A stretch of 64,000 bases of DNA, from positions 1-64,000 of the forward strand of contig JAHHHF010000074.1 in NCBI GenBank assembly GCA_019359495.1. The letters are read 5' to 3'. A model generated the notes under the pieces. That model was not told where the DNA came from. It made no database searches and saw nothing but the letters and a program-made list of their open reading frames with translations. Each line of letters opens with the position of its first letter. The first letter of the stretch is position 1. Source of the DNA: Goleter apudmare HA4340-LM2 (GTDB lineage: Bacteria; Cyanobacteriota; Cyanobacteriia; Cyanobacteriales; Nostocaceae). Both the position numbers and the translations under genes were made by a program. Shown piece after piece: positions 1 to 8,446 of the stretch.

Positions 1-120
1 TGTGCTTTGATTCCTTCCTTCTCTCGTGTGAAGTGGATGTTTGAGTGGTTTATCCGACACACTACCTTTGATTTTACCACTCTTCAAATGTACGGAGCTT
101 TTTCAGAAATCAAATATTAG
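1..120 (+). pseudogene. C-terminal end of an IS4-like transposase (5' part outside window)
   Basis: Frame 1 is open from the window edge to a TAG at 118-120 and encodes about 39 residues, including FEWFIRHTTFDFTTLQMYG. A near-identical stretch recurs on the minus strand at 7811-7895, which shows this is a repeated mobile sequence. The family assignment (IS4-like DDE transposase C-terminus) is from memory of Nostoc insertion sequences and is an inference. Whether the rest of the gene is intact cannot be seen from this window. The sequence after the stop (tcctatata) resembles the sequence following the second copy. Confidence 0.5.
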
Positions 121-135
121 TCCTATATACTTACG

Positions 136-351
136 TTGTCTTACAGTCAATTTACTATCGATAAGGTCAAGCAAGATTTTCAGCTAACTACTATAGAAGG
201 AGTGCGCTTTCTCCCAGACTCGATGGAAGAATTAAATCTGAGTTCCAGGCTACAAGCTATTTTAGAGAATTTACCGTGGGCGATCGCAGTAGATACAGAA
301 AAAGCACGTTCAGAGGTGATTATCAATCCTATACTGCTAGCTTTAAATTAA
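136..351 (+). pseudogene. Truncated cyanobacterial restriction-endonuclease-like ORF (N-terminal fragment)
   Basis: A 71-codon ORF starting at TTG whose first residues (SYSQFTIDKVKQDFQLTT) match the N-terminus of a common Nostoc family of about 200 residues related to type I restriction R-subunit nuclease domains. The family normally continues into a PD-(D/E)XK-like core, including a VIVEAKKED segment, which is missing here. The ORF ends in a stop after INPILLALN. It lies 15 bp after the transposase remnant, so truncation by insertion or deletion is likely. No obvious ribosome binding site precedes the TTG. I regard it as a non-functional fragment; family recognition is from memory. Confidence 0.45.
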
Positions 352-352
352 T

Positions 353-1141
353 TCACGCCCCCATTCCAGAATAGTGCTTTAATCCCATACGCCATAACCA
401 GCGATTTGCACCTAAAAACAGCAATATCCAACCCAACATTGACCAAAAACCCCGTCCCACATCTACAGGTAATCCCACCAAAATACTCACAGGAAAATCA
501 ATTAAATAGGGAAAAGGTGTTAACATGACCATCACCCGCACAGATTCAGGAAACACCTCTAAAGGTGCAATCAACCCAGATAAAAATAAATAGAATAACA
601 TCCAAAGAGTTTCTAACGCACTAGCCCTTTCTGTCCAAAAGGCTAACATGGCAAAGGTATATTGAATAATAAACCGCAAAGTAAAAGCCATTATTACTGC
701 TAACACGAATAATAAACAATTACTTAACTTTGGTAACCAAAATGCTTGGGGATAAAGAATAAAAAATAGTCCTACTAATATCAACGCAAACTGGATGCGG
801 GCAAATCTATCTGCAACATGGGATGCCACATGATGCCATACAGGGTCAAGGGGTTGTAATAATTTAGGTGATAGCTTACCTTCTACTACCTCTCTTTCAA
901 AATCCCAAATTACCCAAACAGCAGTGAATTGCCTAACTATAAAAACTGCCAGAAAATAACGAGCAAAATCCACAGGTGTCAAACCGAAACCACCACCCTG
1001 CGCTGCTTCCATCCAAATACCCATAAAGATAATAGGTATGGAGCCAGACAAAACCCATAAAATCATTTCTGCCCGGTATTCCAGTGTGTAGGCGTAGTAA
1101 ACTGAAAGCAAAGTTAGGGCTTTTTTAATAATCCGTTCCAT
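353..1141 (-). CDS. ABC-2 family exporter permease (COG4587/COG3694 type)
   Basis: This 262-residue integral membrane protein has about six hydrophobic segments and the charged EREVVEGKLSPKLLQP loop after the second segment, which is typical of the ABC-2 permease group formerly called DUF990. The longer frame begins at 1231, but the ATG at 1141 (MERIIKKALTLL) begins where family members begin, so I use that. It would move an unknown substrate across the inner membrane with an ATPase partner. The likely partner is the ATPase at 15179-16159 on the same strand, about 14 kb upstream, an unusual distance for genes that normally sit together. The substrate is unknown. Confidence 0.8.
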   Translation of the reverse strand: MERIIKKALTLLSVYYAYTLEYRAEMILWVLSGSIPIIFMGIWMEAAQGGGFGLTPVDFARYFLAVFIVRQFTAVWVIWDFEREVVEGKLSPKLLQPLDPVWHHVASHVADRFARIQFALILVGLFFILYPQAFWLPKLSNCLLFVLAVIMAFTLRFIIQYTFAMLAFWTERASALETLWMLFYLFLSGLIAPLEVFPESVRVMVMLTPFPYLIDFPVSILVGLPVDVGRGFWSMLGWILLFLGANRWLWRMGLKHYSGMGA

Positions 1142-1611
1142 GCTAATTTGTAGTTCATGATTAGGCTTGATGTAAATTCTGAAAACCAAGAGACGCTTGT
1201 AAGGGCATGGCTCCCACAGACTTGACATCATACTGAGATGTTATTGTTACCTTGCCTCTAGCCATTTCGGCTGACAAAATTATATCTTCTTTAACTTTAC
1301 AAACATTTTCAAAACAATGCATTTTTCGGTATAGCTTTTTAGGCTGGCTTTGCATAAAATTTATACTCACATACAAGTAGGTAGCAATTCAGCATCTTAT
1401 CCGAAGCTAAATGAAGTTATTAGTTACAGTATTGACATGGATGAAAAAGATAAAACTCCAAAATTTTTTGTCACATTCAACCCATATAAAATTTTACCAT
1501 TTAAAGTTTTCAAAAAATAACAATGATGATAATAACTTTGAGTACCCAGTAGCCATAAAATATTTGATTAACGAGAAAAATATGATTAGGTTTACTACAG
1601 AGAAATTAATC
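1142..1611. other. 470-bp divergent intergenic region
   Basis: This stretch separates the minus-strand permease from the plus-strand response regulator. Short open frames exist on both strands (for example 1161-1376 minus) but have no family resemblance and poor composition. In-frame upstream ATGs for the regulator occur at 1411 and 1582. It probably carries both promoters. I could not identify specific sites. Confidence 0.4.
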
Positions 1612-2277
1612 ATGAATCATGTACCACAGTCACCTAAACTGAAAATTTTAGTCATTGATGACCATCAACTAATTCTAACTGGCACATTTAACGTACTACA
1701 ATCACAATATCCAGATGCTGTGATTATCAAGGCAAAAACTGTATACGACGCTCTTGAACAGATTGCTAATTATGACTTTGACTTAATTGTTATGGATTTG
1801 TCGATACCAAAACAAATGGGAATGCTTGCCCAGATCGATACAGGTATTAACTTATTACAACACTTACTCAAAGAATATCCTCAACAGAAATTTCTGGTAC
1901 AAAGTAGTTACGTCAAAGCATTAGGTAGGATAAAACATGAGATTGATGAACATGAGGGAGGATTTGCGATCGCAGATAAAGGACTATCGGAATCTGAAAT
2001 GTTAATTCGTGTCAATTTAGCCCTACAAGGTGCAACCCATACTAAAGATATTAAAACAGCATTGGAACTGAAACCAGAGTGGTTAGAAGTCTTGAAGCTA
2101 GCCTTTGAGCAAGGATTGACAGATAAAGAAATTTCCTTACGAATGCATAAGTCAGAACGTGCTGTGCGTACATATTGGACTAAAATTCAAGATGTACTTG
2201 GCGTTTACCCAGAAGAAGGTAAAAATATGCGAATCCAAACTGAAATTCGCGCCCGTCAAGCAGGATTAATTGATTAG
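1612..2277 (+). CDS. NarL/FixJ-type response regulator
   Basis: A 221-residue two-component regulator. The receiver domain (about residues 10-140) has the acidic pair D16-D17 in VIDDH, the phosphoacceptor D62 in IVMDLSIP, and the lysine K123 in IADKG. A LuxR-type helix-turn-helix (about 158-200) contains LTDKEISLRMHKSERAVRTYW. Earlier ATGs exist at 1411 and 1582, but ATG 1612 puts the receiver ten residues from the N-terminus as usual. The stop is 34 bp before the CHASE2 kinase gene, so the two form a likely cognate pair in one operon. It should be a DNA-binding transcription factor; targets are unknown, though the CHAT and Tps genes nearby are plausible. Confidence 0.88.
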   Translation: MNHVPQSPKLKILVIDDHQLILTGTFNVLQSQYPDAVIIKAKTVYDALEQIANYDFDLIVMDLSIPKQMGMLAQIDTGINLLQHLLKEYPQQKFLVQSSYVKALGRIKHEIDEHEGGFAIADKGLSESEMLIRVNLALQGATHTKDIKTALELKPEWLEVLKLAFEQGLTDKEISLRMHKSERAVRTYWTKIQDVLGVYPEEGKNMRIQTEIRARQAGLID

Positions 2278-2311
2278 TACAGACGTTACCTATTCGTCGT
2301 AATTATTTATT

Positions 2312-4204
2312 ATGTGGTTTACTCACAGAGAATTCCGGCAAGAAATTGCTCTTTGGAAACAAGCAGCACTACCAGGAATTACTATTTTAACTATCATTAT
2401 TCTTGCCCGCTTCGCAGGATTATTACAAGGTATAGAATTGATGGCTTTTGATGCCTTATTAAGCCTACGTCCATCAGAAAATATGGAGGATAAAGTAGTA
2501 ATTGTAGGTATTAATGAACCAGATATTGAAAACATTAATACATATCCAATTCCTGACAAGGAAATTGCCGCACTAATTACAAAATTACAAACTTATCAGC
2601 CTACAGTCATTGGTCTTGATATTGTGAGAAATATACCCGTTGAACCAGGCCATCAAGAACTGCAACAGGTATTTCAAAAATATCCAAATCTCATTGGTAT
2701 TGAAAAAATTCGACCACCACAACCGATTTCAGCACCACCAAAATTATTACCAGCACAAGTAGGTTTTACAGATGTAATCTCAGATGCAGATGGTAAATAC
2801 CGTCGCTATTTGCTGTTGACAGCTTCAGAGCAAAACCCTAATGATCCCAATGCAGATAAATATTCTCTAGCATTGCGGTTAGCAACATCTTACCTAGCAG
2901 ATCAAGGTATCGCCATAGCAAGAAATAGCAATGACCCTGATAGCATAATATTTGCTAACACAGAACTACCACGTTTTTTATCCCATACTGGAGGTTATGT
3001 AGGAGAAAATGACACTGGCTCAAAGATATTGATTAATTTTCATAGTGGTAAACAACCATTCCGATTTATTTCTTTGCAGGATATTAAAACTGGCAATTTT
3101 AAGCCGCAATGGTTACAAAAAAAAGTAGTTATCATTGGGATCACAGCCTCAAGTGTAAATGATTTTTTTAATACTTCAGCAATTGCTACTACCAAAATAT
3201 CTGGACAAATTTATGGTGTAGAATTTCATGCTCATGTTACTGCTCAAATAATTAATGCAGTCCTCAATGTTAGACCAATGATCCAAGTTTGGTCTCAAGG
3301 ATGGGAGTATGTATGGATTATAGTTTGGGGTTTTTTACCAATTATTTTTGGGAGAATGGCCCAAGATATTTGGAAAAATTTATTAACTGTGGTGGGGACA
3401 GGTATTTGTTTAATCTTTATCAGTTATTTATTAATATTATGGGGCTGGTGGATTCCCGTTGCACCTAGTTTATTAGTTTTAGGAATCAACGGTTTAGGAT
3501 TAAGCGCATTTGCTTTTTATAAATACGACCAGGAACAAAAATCTAAAATTAATGAACGCCAACTAGCAATTGAACAGACATTTACTCTCATCCACAATGG
3601 CCCATTACAAAGTTTAGCTAATCTCCTCAGCCAAGCACGCACACAAAACTTGTCCAACGAGCAGCTAGTATTACAGTTAGATAATTTGAACTATGAAATT
3701 CGGGCGATTGGTGAATATTTAAGAATTGAAGCTTTAAATCCCAATGAAAGTTTGCGTTTAGGAAGCGGTTTAAAAATAGATTTAAACAGACCAATCCATG
3801 AAATTTTTTACGAAGTATATAGCAGTACGATCGCCAGACAAGATTTAGAATATTTTAATCAGATTAATGTCAAAGTCCGGACATTTGACCCCATAGACGA
3901 TAAATATCTAAATTTCAAAAATAAACAGGAGCTTTGTTTATTCTTAGAGGAAGCTTTATGTAATGTAGGTAAACATGCTCAAGGTGTGAAACGTATTGAA
4001 TCTATTGGGAAAAGAAAGCAAAATATTTACACCCTCACCATTCAAGATAACGGTTGTGGGTTAACTTCGTCATCAGAAAGTAAAGGAACAAAACAACTTA
4101 AGAGTATTGCTAACAACTTAGGAGGATATTTTAAACGTGAATCTATTTCTCCCACAGGAACAGTTTGCGAAATTACTTGGAAATTAAAAAATAATAGACA
4201 GTAG
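2312..4204 (+). CDS. CHASE2-domain sensor histidine kinase
   Basis: A 630-residue membrane sensor. An N-terminal transmembrane helix (about 20-38) is followed by an extracytoplasmic CHASE2 domain (about 40-330, with DKVVIVGINEPDI and KKVVIIGITASS), then two or three more helices (about 335-400). The cytoplasmic part has a HisKA_3-like dimerisation box with His428 in HNGPLQ. A NarX-class ATP-binding domain (about 540-628) shows the N-box EEALCNVGKHA and G1 box DNGCGL. It is paired by 34-bp spacing with the upstream regulator and followed after 18 bp by the DUF928 gene. CHASE2 kinases are common in cyanobacteria near CHAT and DUF928 genes. The stimulus is unknown. Confidence 0.9.
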   Translation: MWFTHREFRQEIALWKQAALPGITILTIIILARFAGLLQGIELMAFDALLSLRPSENMEDKVVIVGINEPDIENINTYPIPDKEIAALITKLQTYQPTVIGLDIVRNIPVEPGHQELQQVFQKYPNLIGIEKIRPPQPISAPPKLLPAQVGFTDVISDADGKYRRYLLLTASEQNPNDPNADKYSLALRLATSYLADQGIAIARNSNDPDSIIFANTELPRFLSHTGGYVGENDTGSKILINFHSGKQPFRFISLQDIKTGNFKPQWLQKKVVIIGITASSVNDFFNTSAIATTKISGQIYGVEFHAHVTAQIINAVLNVRPMIQVWSQGWEYVWIIVWGFLPIIFGRMAQDIWKNLLTVVGTGICLIFISYLLILWGWWIPVAPSLLVLGINGLGLSAFAFYKYDQEQKSKINERQLAIEQTFTLIHNGPLQSLANLLSQARTQNLSNEQLVLQLDNLNYEIRAIGEYLRIEALNPNESLRLGSGLKIDLNRPIHEIFYEVYSSTIARQDLEYFNQINVKVRTFDPIDDKYLNFKNKQELCLFLEEALCNVGKHAQGVKRIESIGKRKQNIYTLTIQDNGCGLTSSSESKGTKQLKSIANNLGGYFKRESISPTGTVCEITWKLKNNRQ

Positions 4205-4222
4205 GAAATCTAGGGAAAGCAA

Positions 4223-4969
4223 ATGTCAAAAAAAACTGAGCAAATAATTAATCTCAAACTACTGACTCTCGTGAGTTTAAGCTCATTACTATTGTTTACA
4301 CCAGTTACGCTTGCAGGTTTTAAACCAACTAATCGTAAACCTGCAAGTGACTATAGCAGAAGCGCCGGAAAGCGGGGATGTCCAAATGAACCAAATGCAA
4401 CAATACCTCTAACTTTACTTGCACCCCAGACATACATCGGCTTCACAGCCTCCTTACGTCCTACTTTTGTGGGTTTTGTATCTAATTCTCAGCAGGTAGA
4501 GTTTAGAGTTTTTGAATTTATTTCAGACAACAGGGTACAGCAAATAGGTAATGAAGCTATAAAAGATGCAAAATCAGGGATTTTTACCATATCCCTCCCT
4601 GAAAAATATCCTGATTTGAGTGTGGGTAAAAAATATCTTTGGCAGTTAACCATAAATTGCTCTGAGAATAATACTAATATAGTTGAAGCAGCCGAATTTA
4701 TGGTTGTGGAAACTCCTTCTACCCTCAAAAATGTCTTATCTACCACAAGTGATGATTTGCAAAAAGCTCATGTATATGCCGAAGCAGGTTTGTGGTATGA
4801 ATCATTAGCTGAAGCTGTACAGTTAAAGAATGATGGCAAACTAGGAAAACTAGGTTCAACTTTGGTCAATAATGTTGCTGAATATGAATCACCGAGAATT
4901 AAAGATAAAGAATTTGTAGTTAGAGAGAGAATACAAAACTTACAAACAATCGCCACTCAACAACAGTAA
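4223..4969 (+). CDS. DUF928-domain secreted protein
   Basis: A 248-residue protein with a signal peptide (about 1-31, hydrophobic core LLTLVSLSSLLLFTPVTLA) and the DUF928 pattern: a GCPNE segment, IPLTLLAPQTYIGFT, then a beta-sandwich-like region and a helical C-terminus. The function of DUF928 is not known. It lies 18 bp behind the CHASE2 kinase and converges with the TPR-CHAT gene, so it is probably the last gene of a three-gene operon. Its export suggests a periplasmic or surface role alongside the sensor. The family call rests on recognition of conserved segments. Confidence 0.82.
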   Translation: MSKKTEQIINLKLLTLVSLSSLLLFTPVTLAGFKPTNRKPASDYSRSAGKRGCPNEPNATIPLTLLAPQTYIGFTASLRPTFVGFVSNSQQVEFRVFEFISDNRVQQIGNEAIKDAKSGIFTISLPEKYPDLSVGKKYLWQLTINCSENNTNIVEAAEFMVVETPSTLKNVLSTTSDDLQKAHVYAEAGLWYESLAEAVQLKNDGKLGKLGSTLVNNVAEYESPRIKDKEFVVRERIQNLQTIATQQQ

Positions 4970-5032
4970 GTAGCTATTGTGAACTATTCAGTTTGCAATC
5001 TTCAGCTAATGTGATAGGGAGTAACAACAAGT

Positions 5033-7678
5033 CTACAGCCAATTCCCAATGAGAATAAACGCTGACCAATAATATGGATGGTCGTACTTTTTGTCAATTT
5101 CTGGCGTTTGTTTGGCGTTAATTAGTTTGACTTGTGCTGCTTGCAAAGCTTGTGCTTTACTCATGCCAGAATTACGTAATTTATGATAAAACTCGGCCAC
5201 TAAGTTGGCGGTAGATTCATCATCTACAGACCATAGTGAAGCTAAAGCACTTTTTGTACTAGCTTGTAACGCCACACCGGCTAAACCTAATGTGGCGCGG
5301 TCATCACCTGTTGCAGTTTCACAAGCTGTTAGGGCTAATAGTTCTACAGAATTAGTGGTATTCCCTGCTTGTCGTAGCAGAGTTTCTAGTTGGTTAATTG
5401 TGAGTTTTTCATTATTACCAGCTACTAAAAATGTATCTTCTGGAATAATGCCAAACTGGGCGTGAGTGGCAATATGAACGATTGGATAAGCTTGTTTTTT
5501 GATTTCTGCTGCTAGGTTATTTTGGTTGAATTCGTCGTTTTCTAGCTTTTGACTATTGACAAATGTCTGTTTAATTGATTGAAATTCTTCAGATACATAA
5601 TTTAATGCTGGCCAAGTTTTATCATCAATTGTTGCTGCTTGAGTTACCGCTAAAACTAAAGCGCGATCACTAGATTGTAAATTTCCTTTTTTTGGGTTAG
5701 TTAATTGCAAACTAGAAGTGGTAGCAATAGCATATTTTTGAATCAAATATTTACGTTCTTTTTGATCATAAAGTGCCGCCATTGGTACATCACGCAAGAA
5801 GCCATCTTGAATAAATACTAATGTTTTAATCTTTTGGCTGACTAAATACTTTTCCAGAGGATGAATAATTAATTCGTAAAGATTCTCAGCATCAGCAGTA
5901 TTATAATTTATCAGCTGTTGTTGCAGTAATCCGTGACGAAATTTAGCAATATCTTGACGAAAAGCTTCTCGATCTTTATTTATCCAGTGTATATGTTCTT
6001 CCTGATTGGGCAAACTTAGTATAACCCCTGTCTTATATTGCAGAATAATTGAGCTAATTACAGCCGTATCATTGGTCACTAATGTATTGATGTTATTGCT
6101 GAAGTTACTCAGAATACAATCATTACCAAAGTAGTTCTGAATTTCTGCTAATCTGAGAGAATTAATAGTTGTTAATACACTACTTAATTGTGGTTTATTT
6201 ACTGTAATATTTTTAGTTTGAGACGTAGCTAACTTCAACTGAATTTCTGCTAATTCACGATAAACAGGCTCAACAACATCACGGAAGTCAAATTGAAAAT
6301 CTCGGTTACTAGTTAAAATATCACTACGCAATTGCTCTAAAATATTATATGCCCGTTGATAAAACAGTAGTGCCTCATTAGTTTTACCTTGTTTTTGTAA
6401 AATTCTTCCTACTTGCCATTCCCACAAATATAAACTATCTTTTATTTGCAAATTTTGGTCAGCTAATAAAATTGCTCTGTTCGTAAATTCTATCGCTAAC
6501 TGCTGATTTCCCTGGCACTCATAAAAATGACCAAAAGCACCTAAAGCATAAGATTCAGATCGTGCATCTTGTAATGCTTGAGCAACTTTTATGGCTTGGC
6601 TTAATAGTTGCTTTATCTGTGTTTCTGGCAGTCTTCTAGTTGGAAAGCATTGAGTTAACGGCGAAGCTAATTCTACGCCAAGAGCAGGTAGGTTAGCTAA
6701 ATCAATGGCTGCATACACTTTGTCAATAGAATCTGGTAGTTTTTCAATAATTTCTAAAGCTTGTCGGATATTTACTTCTAGCTGACTGGGATTAAATAGA
6801 TTTCTATCTATATTAAGGTAACTCAGTTTAATTAAATTTAAATGACTACGCAATTCAGAGACTTTATCCTGTTGACTTATTTGAATACTGTCTTGGAAAT
6901 ATTCTCTGGCTTTCTGATAATTATCAATAGCTTGTTGTTGAAAAACACTAGCTTTAGAAATTTTTTGTTGCTTGGCAGAATTTGCTCGTAAATGCCAAAG
7001 TTGAGCCAGGCTGGTGTGAGCGTTACCCAGACTATTAAGTATGACAAAGTTATAGGTTTGATTTTGATGATTTCTAGCAGTTTCTAAATATTTAATCGCT
7101 AAGTCATAATTGCCTTGTAGACGATAAGCCTCACCTAAACTACCTAAAGCTGCAATTTCACCTGACTGATCTTTTTGTTGTTGAGCAATTTGTAATGCAC
7201 TTCTTGTCTGGCAGTTTAATAGCTCAGAAACTCCACATAAAAGACTAATTGCTTTTTTGGTTTGTCCAGAATTAATATAAATTTGTGCTATCTCAGTTAA
7301 CACTCTACCAACTTTTTGTAAATCCTTTTGAGTACGATAATAAGCTATCACCTTTTCCCAATAATTTAGGGTTTTTGCTGTGTCGCCTAACTGTTGATAA
7401 GCTCTGGCTAAATTTTCATTGAGAATAGCTACATTTTGTAAATCATTATTTTTTTGATACAAATTAATAGCAGACAACCAAGTTGCAATCGCATTGCGAA
7501 AATCGCCGTTTTTGTAACTAGCAATACCTTGGTTTACTAGTTGAACGGTATCGGTAGTTTGGGCATTGATTGGTGATGAGAGATATAGATTGCCTAAACA
7601 TAAGGAAAAAGTCAGGCTGGCGAGAAACAAGATTGTTAACCAGTAACTGGTAATTGATTGCCAGAGTTTATTAAACAT
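5033..7678 (-). CDS. TPR-repeat CHAT-domain (caspase-like) protein, exported
   Basis: An 881-residue protein. A signal or anchor segment (about 10-35, ending NAQTTDT) is followed by many TPR units (about 40-480) and a C-terminal CHAT peptidase domain (about 580-881). The catalytic dyad is visible as His739 in HIATHAQFG (His735 nearby) and Cys786 in LTACETATGD. The longer frame starts at 7732, but ATG 7678 (MFNKLWQ) places the hydrophobic segment correctly. CHAT is a caspase-fold protease domain also found in separase-like and Csx29 proteins. It converges with the CHASE2/DUF928 operon and lies near a Tps pair, a grouping recurrent in cyanobacteria. The substrate is unknown. Confidence 0.88.
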   Translation of the reverse strand: MFNKLWQSITSYWLTILFLASLTFSLCLGNLYLSSPINAQTTDTVQLVNQGIASYKNGDFRNAIATWLSAINLYQKNNDLQNVAILNENLARAYQQLGDTAKTLNYWEKVIAYYRTQKDLQKVGRVLTEIAQIYINSGQTKKAISLLCGVSELLNCQTRSALQIAQQQKDQSGEIAALGSLGEAYRLQGNYDLAIKYLETARNHQNQTYNFVILNSLGNAHTSLAQLWHLRANSAKQQKISKASVFQQQAIDNYQKAREYFQDSIQISQQDKVSELRSHLNLIKLSYLNIDRNLFNPSQLEVNIRQALEIIEKLPDSIDKVYAAIDLANLPALGVELASPLTQCFPTRRLPETQIKQLLSQAIKVAQALQDARSESYALGAFGHFYECQGNQQLAIEFTNRAILLADQNLQIKDSLYLWEWQVGRILQKQGKTNEALLFYQRAYNILEQLRSDILTSNRDFQFDFRDVVEPVYRELAEIQLKLATSQTKNITVNKPQLSSVLTTINSLRLAEIQNYFGNDCILSNFSNNINTLVTNDTAVISSIILQYKTGVILSLPNQEEHIHWINKDREAFRQDIAKFRHGLLQQQLINYNTADAENLYELIIHPLEKYLVSQKIKTLVFIQDGFLRDVPMAALYDQKERKYLIQKYAIATTSSLQLTNPKKGNLQSSDRALVLAVTQAATIDDKTWPALNYVSEEFQSIKQTFVNSQKLENDEFNQNNLAAEIKKQAYPIVHIATHAQFGIIPEDTFLVAGNNEKLTINQLETLLRQAGNTTNSVELLALTACETATGDDRATLGLAGVALQASTKSALASLWSVDDESTANLVAEFYHKLRNSGMSKAQALQAAQVKLINAKQTPEIDKKYDHPYYWSAFILIGNWL

Positions 7679-8137
7679 GCTGTTTTGATATCTAATCACA
7701 CATTTACAATCAAGCAATACATTTTTCTGCAATCAAGATTACCTACTTTTCTCTTTTGCCTGGTGAGGATAAATTTTACAATACTATCATCTTCACTGCA
7801 AATTATTGATATAGGAATCCTAATTGATTTTTGAAAAAACTCCGTATATCTGAAGACTGGCGAAATCAAATGTAATGTGTCGAATGAACCACTCAAATAG
7901 AGTTCAGTACGGGCATTTGGACGGAGAGCTATAAATTCCTGTAGTTCTGCGATCGCATTACTATGTGCGTCTTCAGTCAGATGGAAGTACCGTCGCTGTC
8001 ACTTCCGGTGCCGAGGGGAGTATTACAGTTTGTAGATGCTGGTTTATCATTTGTATGTTCTTACACTTTTACACTCAGCCGTATTCTCTCGTAATCTTTT
8101 TCATAAATCAAATCGGATTCCTATCGGAGAAAAACTA
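7679..8137. other. 459-bp intergenic region with mobile-element scars
   Basis: The region contains the 84-bp transposase remnant at 7811-7895. Next to it, on the minus strand, an open stretch between about 7890 and 7995 reads QRRYFHLTEDAHS then AIAELQEFIAL before running into the remnant; it has protein-like composition but I do not recognise it and it has no start. Around 8107-8124 the sequence caaatcggattcctat resembles the flank of the transposase remnants. A HIP1 octamer lies at about 7949. Promoters for the CHAT gene and the small peptide gene should be here but are not resolved. Confidence 0.35.
7811..7895 (-). mobile_element. Remnant of IS4-like transposase C-terminus (second copy)
   Basis: Read on the minus strand, this encodes FEWFIRHITFDFASLQIYG and ends KIN-stop, closely matching the fragment at 1-120. 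Nucleotide identity is high over about 84 bp and then ends abruptly at the shared tttgagtgg. No other part of the transposase is present here, so this is a decayed scar. The sequence after its stop (aggattcctatatc) resembles the tail of the first copy, which suggests both represent the same end of the element. Confidence 0.55.
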
Positions 8138-8347
8138 ATGAGCAATTTACAACGTACTCTGACAATGGGAAGTTTAACATTGGCGATCGCTCTCGCCTCC
8201 ATCAACCCAGTAAATGCATACAAACCTCCCCTGACTCCACCCACCAACTTGAATTCCCTGTCTGCATCATTCACCATCGTCCAACTCACAGCAGCCAGTT
8301 CTCCTCTCCGCGCCACTTGGCGTTACCTTAGCGCCACTCTGCGTTAA
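8138..8347 (+). CDS. Small exported protein of unknown function
   Basis: A 69-residue ORF. ATG 8138 follows a good ribosome binding site (atcggagaaaaactaATG), so I prefer it to the longer frame from 8036. It has a clear signal peptide (SLTLAIALASINPVNA, cleavage near residue 27) and a mature part of about 42 residues rich in Pro, Ser, Thr and Leu that ends RATWRYLSATLR. I do not recognise a family. It lies 99 bp upstream of the TpsA gene on the same strand and could be co-transcribed. It may be a real small secreted peptide or a truncated gene. Confidence 0.45.
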   Translation: MSNLQRTLTMGSLTLAIALASINPVNAYKPPLTPPTNLNSLSASFTIVQLTAASSPLRATWRYLSATLR

Positions 8348-8446
8348 AAAAAATTGTTCTGTACCTCACTTAACTGGAAATCGCTATAAAAGCATCATGT
8401 AATTGCAGCCATTACTCGCTAACTTGATTAATATCAACCTACTCCT

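Noticed and set aside
1161-1376. 71-codon minus-strand ORF upstream of the permease
   Set aside because: No family resemblance, no ribosome site, and it overlaps the region where promoters of two divergent genes are expected.
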